From Hydractinia symbiolongicarpus (Eukaryota > Cnidaria > Hydrozoa > Anthoathecata > Hydractiniidae), in NCBI RefSeq assembly GCF_029227915.1, contig NC_079877.1, positions 5,892,001 through 5,956,000 on the forward strand: a stretch of DNA of 64,000 nucleotides. The letters run 5' to 3'. Below the pieces are notes generated by a model. The model was not told where the DNA came from. It made no database searches and was given only the letters and a program-made list of their open reading frames with translations. The position numbers and the translations under genes are program-made. Of the stretch, positions 27,230 through 39,048 are shown piece by piece (the first letter of the stretch is position 1; every line of letters starts with the position of its first letter).

Positions 27230-27328
27230 ATGAGACTTGTAGTTTTCAAAAGTATACAAAGAAAGTACCCAGGGAGTAAACTCATTTCCTAAACGGTTTT
27301 TTAAATTATTATTTCACCACTAAAACGC
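27230..27328 (+). repeat. 99-bp truncated monomer, copy 1
   Basis: The unit reads ATGAGACTTGTAGTTTTCAAAA and jumps to AGTATACAAAG, losing about 104 bp. Both breakpoints lie in TCAAAA, present at TTTTCAAAAATG and again at AGTCAAAAGTAT. This points to slippage or microhomology-mediated deletion. This copy is followed by TTAAATTATTATTTC and a normal ACGCATGAG monomer, unlike copies 2-5. Confidence 0.92.
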
Positions 27329-28545
27329 ATGAGACTTGTAGTTTTCAAAAATGTTTTCATTTTTATGAGACGCTGAAGAAAAGCAGTTTAATAGCCGGCA
27401 AACGAAAACCCGCGATTTCCCGTAAATCCCGGACTCGGCCCGTATAGTTAAAAGTATACAAGGAAAGTACCCAGTGAGTAAACTCATTTCCCGAACGAAT
27501 TTTTAAATTATTTTTTCACCACTAAAACGTATGAGACTTGTAGTTTTCAAAAATATTTTCATTTTTGATGAGACGCTGAATAAAAGAAGTTTAATCGCCG
27601 GCAAACGAAAACCCGCAATTTCCCGTAAATCCCGGACTCGGCCCGTATAGTCAAAAGTATACAAAGAGAGTACCCAGGGTGTAAACTCATTTCCCGAACG
27701 ATTTTTTAAATTATTTTTTCACCACTAAAGCGCATGAGACTTGTAGTTTTCAAAAATGTTTTCATTTTTGATGAAACGCTGAATAAAAGAAGTTTAATTG
27801 CCTGCAAACGAAAACCTGCGATTTCCCGTAAATCCCGGGCTCGGCCCGTATAGTCAAAAGTATACAAAGAAAGTACCCAGGGAGTAAACTCATTTCCCAA
27901 ACGATTTTTTAAATTATTTTGTCACCACTAAAACGCATGAGACTTGTAGTTTTCACAAATGTTTTCATTTTTGATCAGACGCTGAATAAAAGTAGTTTAA
28001 TCGCCGGCAAACGAAAACCTGCGATTTCCCGTAAATCCCGGACTCGGCCCGTATAGTCAAAAGTATACAAAGAAAGTACCCAGGGAGTAAAACCATTTCC
28101 AGAACGATTTTTTAAATTATTTTTTCACCAATAAAACGTATGAGACTTGTAGTTTTCAAAAATATTTTCATTTTTGATGAGACGCTGAATAAAAGAAGTT
28201 TAATCGCCGGCAAACGAAAACCCGCAATTTCCCGTAAATCCCGGACTCGGCCCGTATAGTCAAAAGTATACAAAGAGAGTACCCAGGGTGTAAACTCATT
28301 TCCCGAACGATTTTTTAAATTATTTTGTCACCACTAAAACGCATGAGACTTGTAGTTTTCAAAAATGTTTTCATTTTTGATGAGACGCTTAATGAAAGAG
28401 GTTTTATCGCCGGCAAACGAAATCCCGCGTTTTCCCGTAAATCCGGGGCTTGGCCCGTATAGTCGAATGTATACAAAGAAAGTACCCAGGGAGTAAACTC
28501 ATTTCCCGAACGATTTTTCAAATTTTTTTTTCACCACTAAAACGC

Positions 28546-28644
28546 ATGAGACTTGTAGTTTTCAAAAGTATACAAAGAAAGTACCCAGGGAGTAAACTCA
28601 TTTCCCAAACGATTTTTCAAATTATTATTTCACCACTAAAGCCC
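28546..28644 (+). repeat. 99-bp truncated monomer, copy 2
   Basis: It has the same TCAAAA junction as copy 1 but is followed by TCAAATTATTATTTC and a GCCCATGAG monomer. The fusion removes a stop in one + frame, which alone explains a 104-codon frame at 28,450-28,764. Confidence 0.92.
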
Positions 28645-30876
28645 ATGAGACTTGTAGTTTTTAAAAATGTTTTCATTTTTGATGAGACGCTGAATAAAAG
28701 AAGTTTAATCGCCGGCAAACGAAAACCCGCTATTTCCCGTAAATCCCGGACTCGGCCCGTATAGTTAAAAGTATACAAGGAAAGTACCCAGTGAGTAAAC
28801 TCATTTCCCGAACGAATTTTTAAATTATTTTTTCACCACTAAAACGTATGAGACTTGTAGTTTTCAAAAATATTTTCATTTTTGATGAGACGCTGAATAA
28901 AAGAAGTTTAATCGCCGGCAAACGAAAACCCGCAATTTCCCGTAAATCCCGGACTCGGCCCGTATAGTCAAAAGTATACAAAGAGAGTACCCAGGGTGTA
29001 AACTCATTTCCCGAACGATTTTTTAAATTATTTTTTCACCACTAAAACGCATGAGACTTGTAGTTTTTAAAAATGTTTTCATTTTTGATGAAACGCTGAA
29101 TAAAAGAAGTTTAATTGCCTGCAAACGAAAACCTGCGATTTCCCGTAAATCCCGGACTCGGCCCGTATAGTCAAAAGTATACAAAGAAAGTACCCAGGGA
29201 GTAAACTCATTTCCCAAACGATTTTTTAAATTATTTTGTCACCACTAAAACGCATGAGACTTGTAGTTTTCAAAAATGTTTTCATTTTTGATCAGACGCT
29301 GAATAAAAGTAGTTTAATCGCCGGCAAACGAAAACCTGCGATTTCCCGTAAATCCCGGACTCGGCCCGTATAGTCAAAAGTATACAAAGAAAGTACCCAG
29401 GGAGTAAAACCATTTCCAGAACGATTTTTTAAATTATTTTTTCACCAATAAAACGTATGAGACTTGTAGTTTTCAAAAATATTTTCATTTTTGATGAGAC
29501 GCTGAATAAAAGAAGTTTAATCGCCGGCAAACGAAAACCCGCAATTTCCCGTAAATCCCGGACTCGGCCCGTATAGTCAAAAGTATACAAAGAGAGTACC
29601 CAGGGTGTAAACTCATTTCCCGAACGATTTTTTAAATTATTTTGTCACCACTAAAACGCATGAGACTTGTAGTTTTCAAAAATGTTTTCATTTTTGATCA
29701 GACGCTGAATAAAAGTAGTTTAATCGCCGGCAAACGAAAACCTGCGATTTCCCGTAAATCCCGGACTCGGCCCGTATAGTCAAAAGTATACAAAGAAAGT
29801 ACCCAGGGAGTAAAACCATTTCCAGAACGATTTTTTAAATTATTTTTTCACCAATAAAACGCATAAGACTTGTAGTTTTTAAAAATGTTTTCATTTTTGA
29901 TGAGACGCTGAATAAAAGAAGTTTAATCGCAGGCAAACGAAAACCCGCGATTTCCCGTAAATCCCGGGCTTGGCCCGTATAGTCAAAAGTATACAAAGAA
30001 AGTACCCAGGGAGTAAACTCATTTCCCGAACGAATTTTTATATTATTTTTTTACCCCTAAACGCATGAGACTTGTAGTTTTTAAAAGTATTTTCATATTT
30101 GATGGGACGGTGAATAAAAGAAGTTTATTCGCCGGCAAACGAAAATCCGCGATTTCCCGTAAATCCCGGACTCGGCCCGTATAGTCAAAAGTATACAAAG
30201 AAAGTACCCAGGGAGTAAACTCATTTCCAGAACGATTTTTTAAATTATTTTTTCACCACTAAAACGCATGAGACTTGTAGTTTTCAAAATTGTTTTCATT
30301 TTTGATGAGACGCTTAATGAAAGAGGTTTTATCGCCGGCAAACGAAATCCCGCGTTTTCCCGTAAATCCGGGGCTTGGCCCGTATAGTCGAATGTATACA
30401 AAGAAATTACCCAGGGAGTAAACTCATTTCCCGAATGATTTTTTAATTTTTTTTTTCACCACTAAAACGCATGAGACTTGTAGTTTTTAAAAATGTTTTC
30501 ATTTTTGATGAGACGCTGAATAAAAGAAGTTTAATCGCCGGCAAACGAAAGTCCGCGATTTCCCGTAAATCCTGGACTCGGCCCGTATAGTCAAAAGTAT
30601 ACAAAGAAAGTACCCAGGGAGTAAACTCATTTCCCGAACGATTTTTTAAATTATTTTTTCACCACTAAAACGCATGAGACTTGTAGTTTTCAAAAATGTT
30701 TTCATTTTTGATGAGACGCTTAATGAAAGAGGTTTTATCGCCGGCAAACGAAATCCCGCGTTTTCCCGTAAATCCGGGGCTTGGCCCGTATAGTCGAATG
30801 TATACAAAGAAAGTACCCAGGGAGTAAACTCATTTCCCGAACGATTTTTCAAATTTTTTTTTCACCACTAAAACGC

Positions 30877-30975
30877 ATGAGACTTGTAGTTTTCAAAAGT
30901 ATACAAAGAAAGTACCCAGGGAGTAAACTCATTTCCCAAACGATTTTTCAAATTATTATTTCACCACTAAAGCCC
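30877..30975 (+). repeat. 99-bp truncated monomer, copy 3
   Basis: The junction and flanks are as in copy 2, exactly 2,331 bp downstream, which shows co-amplification with its neighbours. Confidence 0.92.
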
Positions 30976-31989
30976 ATGAGACTTGTAGTTTTTAAAAATG
31001 TTTTCATTTTTGATGAGACGCTGAATAAAAGAAGTTTAATCGCCGGCAAACGAAAACCCGCGATTTCCCGTAAATCCCGGGCTTGGCCCGTATAGTCAAA
31101 AGTATACAAAGAAAGTACCCAGGGAGTAAACTCATTTCCCGAACGAATTTTTATATTATTTTTTTACCCCTAAACGCATGAGACTTGTAGTTTTTAAAAG
31201 TATTTTCATATTTGATGGGACGGTGAATAAAAGAAGTTTATTCGCCGGCAAACGAAAATCCGCGATTTCCCGTAAATCCCGGACTCGGCCCGTATAGTCA
31301 AAAGTATACAAAGAAAGTACCCAGGGAGTAAACTCATTTCCAGAACGATTTTTTAAATTATTTTTTCACCACTAAAACGCATGAGACTTGTAGTTTTCAA
31401 AATTTTTTTCATTTTTGATGAGACGCTTAATGAAAGAGGTTTTATCGCCGGCAAACGAAATCCCGCGTTTTCCCGTAAATCCGGGGCTTGGCCCGTATAG
31501 TCGAATGTATACAAAGAAAGTACCCAGGGAGTAAACTCATTTCCCGAACGATTTTTTAAATTTTTTTTTCACCACTAAAACGCATGAGACTTGTAGTTTT
31601 TAAAAATGTTTTCATTTTTGATGAGACGCTGAATAAAAGAAGTTTAATCGCCGGCAAACGAAAGTCCGCGATTTCCCGTAAATCCTGGACTCGGCCCGTA
31701 TAGTCAAAAGTATACAAAGAAAGTACCCAGGGAGTAAACTCATTTCCCGAACGATTTTTTAAATTATTTTTTCACCACTAAAACGCATGAGACTTGTAGT
31801 TTTCAAAAATGTTTTCATTTTTGATGAGACGCTTAATGAAAGAGGTTTTATCGCCGGCAAACGAAATCCCGCGTTTTCCCGTAAATCCGGGGCTTGGCCC
31901 GTATAGTCGAATGTATACAAAGAAAGTACCCAGGGAGTAAACTCATTTCCCGAACGATTTTTCAAATTTTTTTTTCACCACTAAAACGC

Positions 31990-32088
31990 ATGAGACTTGT
32001 AGTTTTCAAAAGTATACAAAGAAAGTACCCAGGGAGTAAACTCATTTCCCAAACGATTTTTCAAATTATTATTTCACCACTAAAGCCC
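31990..32088 (+). repeat. 99-bp truncated monomer, copy 4
   Basis: The junction and flanks are the same, 1,113 bp after copy 3, which is the shortest spacing in the series. Confidence 0.92.
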
Positions 32089-33103
32089 ATGAGACTTGTA
32101 GTTTTTAAAAATGTTTTCATTTTTGATGAGACGCTGAATAAAAGAAGTTTAATCGCCGGCAAACGAAAACCCGCGATTTCCCGTAAATCCCGGACTCGGC
32201 CCGTATAGTTAAAAGTATACAAGGAAAGTACCCAGTGAGTAAACTCATTTCCCGAACGAATTTTTAAATTATTTTTTCACCACTAAAACGTATGAGACTT
32301 GTAGTTTTCAAAAATATTTTCATTTTCGATGAGACGCTGAATAAAAGAAGTTTAATCGCCGGCAAACGAAAACCCGCAATTTCCCGTAAATCCCGGACTC
32401 GGCCCGTATAGTCAAAAATATACAAAGAGAGTACCCAGGGTGTAAACTCATTTCCCGAACGATTTTTTAAATTATTTTTTCACCACTAAAACGCATGAGA
32501 CTTGTAGTTTTCAAAAATGTTTTCATTTTTGATGAAACGCTGAATAAAAGAAGTTTAATTGCCTGCAAACGAAAACCTGCGATTTCCCGTAAATCCCGGA
32601 CTCGGCCCGTATAGTCAAAAGTATACAAAGAAAGTACCCAGGGAGTAAACTGATTTCCCAAACGATTTTTTAAATTATTTTGTCACCACTAAAACGCATG
32701 AGACTTGTAGTTTTCAAAAATGTTTTCATTTTTGATCAGACGCTGAATAAAAGTAGTTTAATCGCCGGCAAACGAAAACCTGCGATTTCCCGTAAATCCC
32801 GGACTCGGCCCGTATAGTCAAAAGTATACAAAGAAAGTACCCAGGGAGTAAAACCATTTCCAGAACGATTTTTTAAATTATTTTTTCACCAATAAAACGC
32901 ATAAGACTTGTAGTTTTTAAAAATGTTTTCATTTTTGATGAGACGCTGAATAAAAGAAGTTTAATCGCAGGCAAACGAAAACCCGCGATTTCCCGTAAAT
33001 CCCGGGCTTGGCCCGTATAGTCAAAAGTATACAAAGAAAGTACCCAGGGAGTAAACTCATTTCCCGAACGATTTTTTAAATTATTTTGTCACCACTAAAA
33101 CGC

Positions 33104-33293
33104 ATGAGACTTGTAGTTTTCAAAAATGTTTTCATTTTTGATCAGACGCTGAATAAAAGTAGTTTAATCGCCGGCAAACGAAAACCTGCGATTTCCCGTA
33201 AATCCCGGACTCAAAAGTATACAAAGAGAGTACCCAGGGTGTAAACTCATTTCCCGAACGATTTTTTAAATTATTTTGTCACCACTAAAACGC
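33104..33293 (+). repeat. 190-bp monomer with 13-bp deletion
   Basis: CCCGGACTC continues directly as AAAAGTATAC, so GGCCCGTATAGTC (13 bp) is missing. The two edges share only TC. I saw this deletion once in the window, so it probably post-dates the amplification of the surrounding block. Confidence 0.9.
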
Positions 33294-34510
33294 ATGAGAC
33301 TTGTAGTTTTCAAAAATGTTTTCATTTTTGATCAGACGCTGAATAAAAGTAGTTTAATCGCCGGCAAACGAAAACCTGCGATTTCCCGTAAATCCCGGAC
33401 TCGGCCCGTATAGTCAAAAGTATACAAAGAAAGTACCCAGGGAGTAAAACCATTTCCAGAACGATTTTTTAAATTATTTTTTCACCAATAAAACGCATAA
33501 GACTTGTAGTTTTTAAAAATGTTTTCATTTTTGATGAGACGCTGAATAAAAGAAGTTTAATCGCAGGCAAACGAAAACCCGCGATTTCCCGTAAATCCCG
33601 GGCTTGGCTCGTATAGTCAAAAGTATACAAAGAAAGTACCCAGGGAGTAAACTCATTTCCCGAACGAATTTTTATATTATTTTTTTACCCCTAAACGCAT
33701 GAGACTTGTAGTTTTTAAAAGTATTTTCATATTTGATGGGACGGTGAATAAAAGAAGTTTATTCGCCGGCAAACGAAAATCCGCGATTTCCCGTAAATCC
33801 CGGACTCGGCCCGTATAGTCAAAAGTATACAAAGAAAGTACCCAGGGAGTAAACTCATTTCCCGAACGATTTTTTAAATTATTTTTTCACCACTAAAACG
33901 CATGAGACTTGTAGTTTTCAAAAATGTTTTCATTTTTGATGAGACGCTTAATGAAAGAGGTTTTATCGCCGGCAAACGAAATCCCGCGTTTTCCCGTAAA
34001 TCCGGGGCTTGGCCCGTATAGTCGAATGTACACAAAGAAAGTACCCAGGGAGTAAACGCATTTCCCGAACGATTTTTTAAATTTTTTTTTCACCACTAAA
34101 ACGCATGAGACTTGTAGTTTTTAAAAATGTTTTCATTTTTGATGAGACGCTGAATAAAAGAAGTTTAATCGCCGGCAAACGAAAGTCCGCGATTTCCCGT
34201 AAATCCTGGACTCGGCCCGTATAGTCAAAAGTATACAAAGAAAGTACCCAGGGAGTAAACTCATTTCCCGAACGATTTTTTAAATTATTTTTTCACCACT
34301 AAAACGCATGAGACTTGTAGTTTTCAAAAATGTTTTCATTTTTGATGAGACGCTTAATGAAAGAGGTTTTATCGCCGGCAAACGAAATCCCGCGTTTTCC
34401 CGTAAATCCGAGGCTTGGCCCGTATAGTCGAATGTATACAAAGAAAGTACCCAGGGAGTAAACTCATTTCCCGAACGATTTTTCAAATTTTTTTTTCACC
34501 ACTAAAACGC

Positions 34511-34609
34511 ATGAGACTTGTAGTTTTCAAAAGTATACAAAGAAAGTACCCAGGGAGTAAACTCATTTCCCAAACGATTTTTCAAATTATTATTTCACCA
34601 CTAAAGCCC
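34511..34609 (+). repeat. 99-bp truncated monomer, copy 5
   Basis: The junction and flanks are the same, 2,521 bp after copy 4. The extra length of this interval comes from the additional 190-bp monomer at 33,104-33,293. Confidence 0.92.
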
Positions 34610-37600
34610 ATGAGACTTGTAGTTTTTAAAAATGTTTTCATTTTTGATGAGACGCTGAATAAAAGAAGTTTAATCGCCGGCAAACGAAAACCCGCGATTT
34701 CCCGTAAATCCCGGACTCGGCCCGTATAGTTAAAAGTATACAAGGAAAGTACCCAGTGAGTAAACTCATTTCCCGAACGAATTTTTAAATTATTTTTTCA
34801 CCACTAAAACGTATGAGACTTGTAGTTTTCAAAAATATTTTCATTTTTGATGAGACGCTGAATAAAAGAAGTTTAATCGCCGGCAAACGAAAACCCGCAA
34901 TTTCCCGTAAATCCCGGACTCGGCCCGTATAGTCAAAAATATACAAAGAGAGTACCCAGGGTGTAAACTCATTTCCCGAACGATTTTTTAAATTATTTTT
35001 TCACCACTAAAACGCATGAGACTTGTAGTTTTCAAAAATGTTTTCATTTTTGATGAAACGCTGAATAAAAGAAGTTTAATTGCCTGCAAACGAAAACCTG
35101 CGATTTCCCGTAAATCCTGGACTCGGCCCGTATAGTCAAAAGTATACAAAGAAAGTACCCAGGGAGTAAACTGATTTCCCAAACGATTTTTTAAATTATT
35201 TTGTCACCACTAAAACGCATGAGACTTGTAGTTTTCAAAAATGTTTTCATTTTTGATCAGACGCTGAATAAAAGTAGTTTAATCGCCGGCAAACGAAAAC
35301 CTGCGATTTCCCGTAAATCCCGGACTCGGCCCGTATAGTCAAAAGTATACAAAGAAAGTACCCAGGGAGTAAAAACATTTCCAGAACGATTTTTTAAATT
35401 ATTTTTTCACCAATAAAACGCATAAGACTTGTAGTTTTTAAAAATGTTTTCATTTTTGATGAGACGCTGAATAAAAGAAGTTTAATCGCAGGCAAACGAA
35501 AACCCGCGATTTCCCGTAAATCCCGGGCTTGGCCCGTATAGTCAAAAGTATACAAAGAAAGTACCCAGGGAGTAAACTCATTTCCCGAACGAATTTTTAT
35601 ATTATTTTTTTACCAGTAAACGCATGAGACTTGTAGTTTTTAAAAGTATTTTCATATTTGATGGGACGGTGAATAAAAGAAGTTTATTCGCCGGCAAACG
35701 AAAATCCGCGATTTCCCGTAAATCCCGGACTCGGCCCGTATAGTCAAAAGTATACAAAGAAAGTACCCAGGGAGTAAACTCATTTCCAGAACGATTTTTT
35801 AAATTATTTTTTCACCACTAAAACGCATGAGACTTGTAGTTTTCAAAAATGTTTTCATTTTTGATGAGACGCTTAATGAAAGAGGTTTTATCGCCGGCAA
35901 ACGAAATCCCGCGTTTTCCCGTAAATCCGGGGCTTGGCCCGTATAGTCGAATGTATACAAAGAAAGTACCCAGGGAGTAAACTCATTTCCCGAACGATTT
36001 TTTAAATTTTTTTTTCAACACTAAAACGCATGAGACTTGTAGTTTTCAAAAATGTTTTCATTTTTGATGAGACGCTTAATGAAAGAGGTTTCATCGTCGG
36101 AAAACGAAAACCCGCGATTTTCCGTAAATCCCGGGCTTGGCCCGTATAGTCGAATGTATACAAAGAAAGTACCCTGTGAGTAAACTCATTTCCAGAACGA
36201 TTTTTTAAATTATTTTTTCACCACTAAAACGCATAAGCCTTGTAGTTTTTAAAAATGTTTTCATTTTTGATGAGACGCTGAATAAAAGAAGTTTAATCGC
36301 CGGCAAACGAAAATCCGCGATTTCCCGTAAATCCCGGACTCGGCCCGTATAGTCAAAAGTATACAAAGAAAGTACCCAGGGAGTAAACTCACTTCCAGAA
36401 CGATTTTTTAAATTATTTTTTCACCACTAAAACGCATGAGACTTGTAGTTTTCAAAAATGTTTTCATTTTTGATGAGACGCTTAATGAAAGAGGTTTTAT
36501 CGCCGGCAAACGAAATCCCGCGTTTTCCCGTAAATCCGGGGCTTGGCCCGTATAGTCGAATGTATACAAAGAAAGTACCCAGGGAGTAAACTCATTTCCC
36601 GAACGATTTTTTAAATTTTTTTTTCACCACTAAAACGCATGAGACTTGTAGTTTTCAAAAATGTTTTCATTTTTGATGAGACGCTTAATGAAAGAGGTTT
36701 CATCGCCGGAAAACGAAAACCCGCGATTTCCTGTAAATCCCGGGCTTGGCCCGTATAGTCGAATGTATACAAAGAAAGTACCCTGTGAGTAAACTCATTT
36801 CCAGAACGATTTTTTAAATTATTTTTTCACCACTAAAACGCATAAGCCTTGTAGTTTTCAAAAATGTTTTCATTTTTGATGAGACGCTGAATAAAAGAAG
36901 TTTATTCACCTGCAAACGAAAACCTGCGATTTCCCGTAAATCCCGGACTCGGCCCGTATAGTCAAAAGTATACAAAGAAAGTACCCAGGGAGTAAACTCA
37001 TTTCCCAAGCGATTTTTTAAATTATTTTTTCACCACTAAAACGCATGAGACTTGTAGTTTTCAAAAATGTTTTCATTTTTGATCAGACGCTGAATAAAAG
37101 AAGTTTAATCGCCGGCAAACGAAAACCTGCGATTTCCCGTAAATCCCAGACTCGGCCCGTATAGTCAAAAGTATACAAAGAAAGTACCCAGGGTGTAAAC
37201 TCATTTCCCGAACGATTTTTTAAATTATTTCTTCACCACTAAAACGCATGAGACTTGTAATTTTCAAAAATGTTTTCATTTTTGATCAGACGCTGAATAA
37301 AAGAAGTTTAATCGCCGGCAAACTAAAACCTGCGATTTCCCGTAAATCCCGGACTCGGCCCGTATAGTGAAAAGTATACAAAGAGAGTACCCAGGGTGTA
37401 AACTCATTTCCCGAACGATTTTTTAAATTATTTTTTCACCACTAAAACGCATGAGACTTGTAGTTTTCAAAAATGTTTCCATTTTTGATGAGACGCTGAA
37501 TAAAAGAAGTTTAATCGCCGGCAAACGAAAACCCGCAATTTCCCGTAAATCCCGGTCTCGGCCCGTATAGTCAAAAGTATACAAGGAAAGTACCCAGTGA

Positions 37601-38321
37601 GTAAACTTATTTCCCGAACGAATTTTTAAATTATTTTTTCACCACTAAAACGCATGAGACTTGTAGTTTTCAGAAATGTTTTACTTTTTGATGAGACGCT
37701 TAATGAAAGTGGTTTAATCGCCGGCAAACGAAAACCCGCGATTTCCCGTAAATCCCGGGCTTGGCCCGTATAGTCGAATGTATACAAAGAAAGTACCCTG
37801 TGAGTAAACTCAATTCCAAAACGATTTTTTAAATTATCTTTTCACCACTAAAACGCTTGAGACTTGTAGTTTTCAAAAATGTTTTCATTTTTGATGAGAC
37901 GCTAAATAAAAGAAGTTTAATCGCCGGCAAACGAAAACCCACCATTTCCCGTAAACCCCGGACTCGGCCCGCATAGTCAAAAGTATACAAAGAAAGTACC
38001 CAGGTTGTAAACTCATTTCCCGAACGATTTTTTAAATTATTACTTCACCACTAAGTCCCATGAGGCTTGTAGTATTTAAAAATACTTTCATTTTTGATGA
38101 GACGCTGAATAAAACAAGTTTAATCGCCGGCAAACAAAAACCCGCGACTTCCCGTAAATCCCAGACTCGGCCCGTATAGTCAAAAGTATACAAAGAAAGT
38201 ACCCAGGGAGTAAACTCATTTCCCGAACGATTTTTAAATTATTTTTTCACCACTAAAACGCATGAGACTTGTAGTTTTCAAAAATGTTTTCATTTTTGAT
38301 AAGACGCTGAATAAAAGACGT

Positions 38322-38325
38322 TTAA
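38322..38325. repeat. Target-site duplication TTAA (left)
   Basis: TTAA lies immediately outside CCCTATTCGG. Uninterrupted monomers have a single TTAA at the equivalent position (e.g. 671-674). Confidence 0.92.
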
Positions 38326-38342
38326 CCCTATTCGGTCCGGGG
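38326..38342 (+). repeat. Left terminal inverted repeat
   Basis: CCCTATTCGGTCCGGGG is the exact reverse complement of 39,049-39,065. Here it runs straight into the G-tract hairpin, without the roughly 21-bp spacer present at the right end. Confidence 0.93.
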
Positions 38343-38363
38343 GGGGCCGGATTCCGCCCCCCC
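38339..38363. repeat. Left subterminal G8/C7 hairpin
   Basis: G8 (38,339-38,346) and C7 (38,357-38,363) flank CGGA-T-TCCG, with one extra C at 38,347. The result is a very stable hairpin with arms of about 11 bp and a one-base centre. It overlaps the end of the terminal repeat. Confidence 0.85.
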
Positions 38364-38376
38364 TGACGGTTTTTTT

Positions 38377-38388
38377 TAATAACTCCTG
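38377..38388 (+). repeat. 12-bp direct repeat in element, copy 1
   Basis: TAATAACTCCTG occurs here and again at 38,553-38,564. It could be a trace of an internal duplication or a transposase-binding repeat. Its role is unknown. Confidence 0.6.
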
Positions 38389-38552
38389 ATTGATTTCTTA
38401 TATGGCTATGATACTTACTGAGTTTTAACATTTATCTATTACACACCTGCATGCTAAATTTTTAGGTCCCATACCTTTCAGAGGCTTTGATATTGGCCAT
38501 TACTCGAAACTACCCCTAAAATCTCTATGAAATCCTTATAATGGGGAAAATA

Positions 38553-38564
38553 TAATAACTCCTG
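38553..38564 (+). repeat. 12-bp direct repeat in element, copy 2
   Basis: This is the second TAATAACTCCTG, 176 bp inside the first copy. Confidence 0.6.
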
Positions 38565-38649
38565 TTAGGATTATCATTAGAACTTGAAACTTGCAACACA
38601 ACTTTGTTTCATCAAGAAGAATCATTTTGAATAATTTTGACACATGACT

Positions 38650-38704
38650 AATCCGATTTCCCGATTTTGTCGGATTTTACCCGAAAATCGGAAAAAAACG
38701 GATT
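38650..38704. repeat. Nested foldback inside the element
   Basis: The outer arms are AATCCG (38,650-38,655) and CGGATT (38,699-38,704). The inner arms are CCGATTTT (38,661-38,668) and AAAATCGG (38,684-38,691). The region is built from variants of CCGATTTT in both orientations and could fold as an imperfect stem. Confidence 0.75.
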
Positions 38705-38708
38705 TTAG

Positions 38709-38728
38709 GGCAATTTTTGGCAATTTTT
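38709..38728 (+). repeat. Two tandem copies of GGCAATTTTT
   Basis: A 10-bp unit is repeated twice head-to-tail just after the foldback. The period of one helical turn is noted without a claim of function. Confidence 0.7.
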
Positions 38729-38877
38729 TATCCGATCCATGTAAAAACCGGAAGATATGTTAAATACATTTTATTTAGCTTCCAGAAACTTTAAACAGAA
38801 TGTAAAAATTCGCTCTAGAACAAAAGTAATCATATTATAAGCAGATAGTGGCATTTTTAACAATTTTCAAGCTTCTG

Positions 38878-38887
38878 GTGACGTCAC
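38878..38887. promoter_or_regulatory. GTGACGTCAC palindrome (CRE core)
   Basis: This perfect 10-bp palindrome contains TGACGTCA, the consensus CREB/ATF site of animals. It lies in the right half of the element. A single motif of this length can occur by chance, and no promoter is evident nearby. Confidence 0.4.
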
Positions 38888-39001
38888 AGAAAATTTGCAG
38901 ACGCAAGCAAAAATTTATTGCCGCCATTTTGTTCCTTTTATGATGTACTATAAGTGTGCCAAGTTTGATTCAATTTGAACAATCCTATGAAAAGTTATTG
39001 A

Positions 39002-39027
39002 GGGGGGGGGCGGAATCCGCCCCCCCC
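39002..39027. repeat. Right subterminal G9/C8 hairpin
   Basis: G9 (39,002-39,010), CGGA, a single A, TCCG and C8 (39,020-39,027) form a near-perfect palindrome with 12-bp arms. It is the inverted counterpart of the left hairpin, so the element's inverted symmetry extends beyond the 17-bp termini. Confidence 0.87.
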
Positions 39028-39048
39028 GGTCATAGTATGTTCGAAAAA

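Larger units (their letters stand above)
27230..34609 (+). repeat. Higher-order repeat marked by a 99-bp truncated monomer
   Basis: Five copies of one truncated monomer (27,230; 28,546; 30,877; 31,990; 34,511) anchor this region. Start-to-start distances are 1,316, 2,331, 1,113 and 2,521 bp. The last three fit 11 monomers plus 99, 5 monomers plus 99, and 11 monomers plus 99 plus a 190-bp monomer. Linked variants travel with the marker: TTTTATCGCCGGC, GTAAATCCGGGGCTTGG, CGATTTTTCAAATTT, ACTAAAGCCCATGAG. So blocks of different size around the same anchor were copied by successive unequal exchanges. Confidence 0.9.
1..38321 (+). repeat. 203-bp satellite array, left part
   Basis: Direct inspection shows head-to-tail copies of one unit. 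The ATGAGACTTGTAG motif recurs at 3, 206, 408 and 611, and onward at 202-204 bp steps up to the transposon at 38,326. All copies have the same orientation. About 189 monomer equivalents fit here, estimated from length. Copies differ by scattered substitutions, 1-2 bp indels and a few truncations, and are grouped into multi-monomer blocks listed separately. No gene, RNA gene or single-copy DNA was found in this stretch. I do not recognise the family by name. The arrangement is typical of eukaryotic satellite DNA kept similar by unequal exchange. Whether it is centromeric is inference only. The array already runs at position 1, so the true left edge is unseen. Confidence 0.97.

Noticed and set aside
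30046-30062. Telomere-like CCCCTAA
   Set aside because: It is a single variant of the normal ACCACTAAACGC segment (also near 31,166 and 33,686 in duplicated copies), not a tandem telomeric repeat.
28450-35182. Repeated 64-104 codon open frames, including four near-identical 104-codon frames
   Set aside because: The 104-codon frames start with TTG and exist because the 99-bp truncated monomer fuses two units. They recur only because the DNA block was duplicated. The unit length of 203 is not a multiple of three, so no frame continues along the array.
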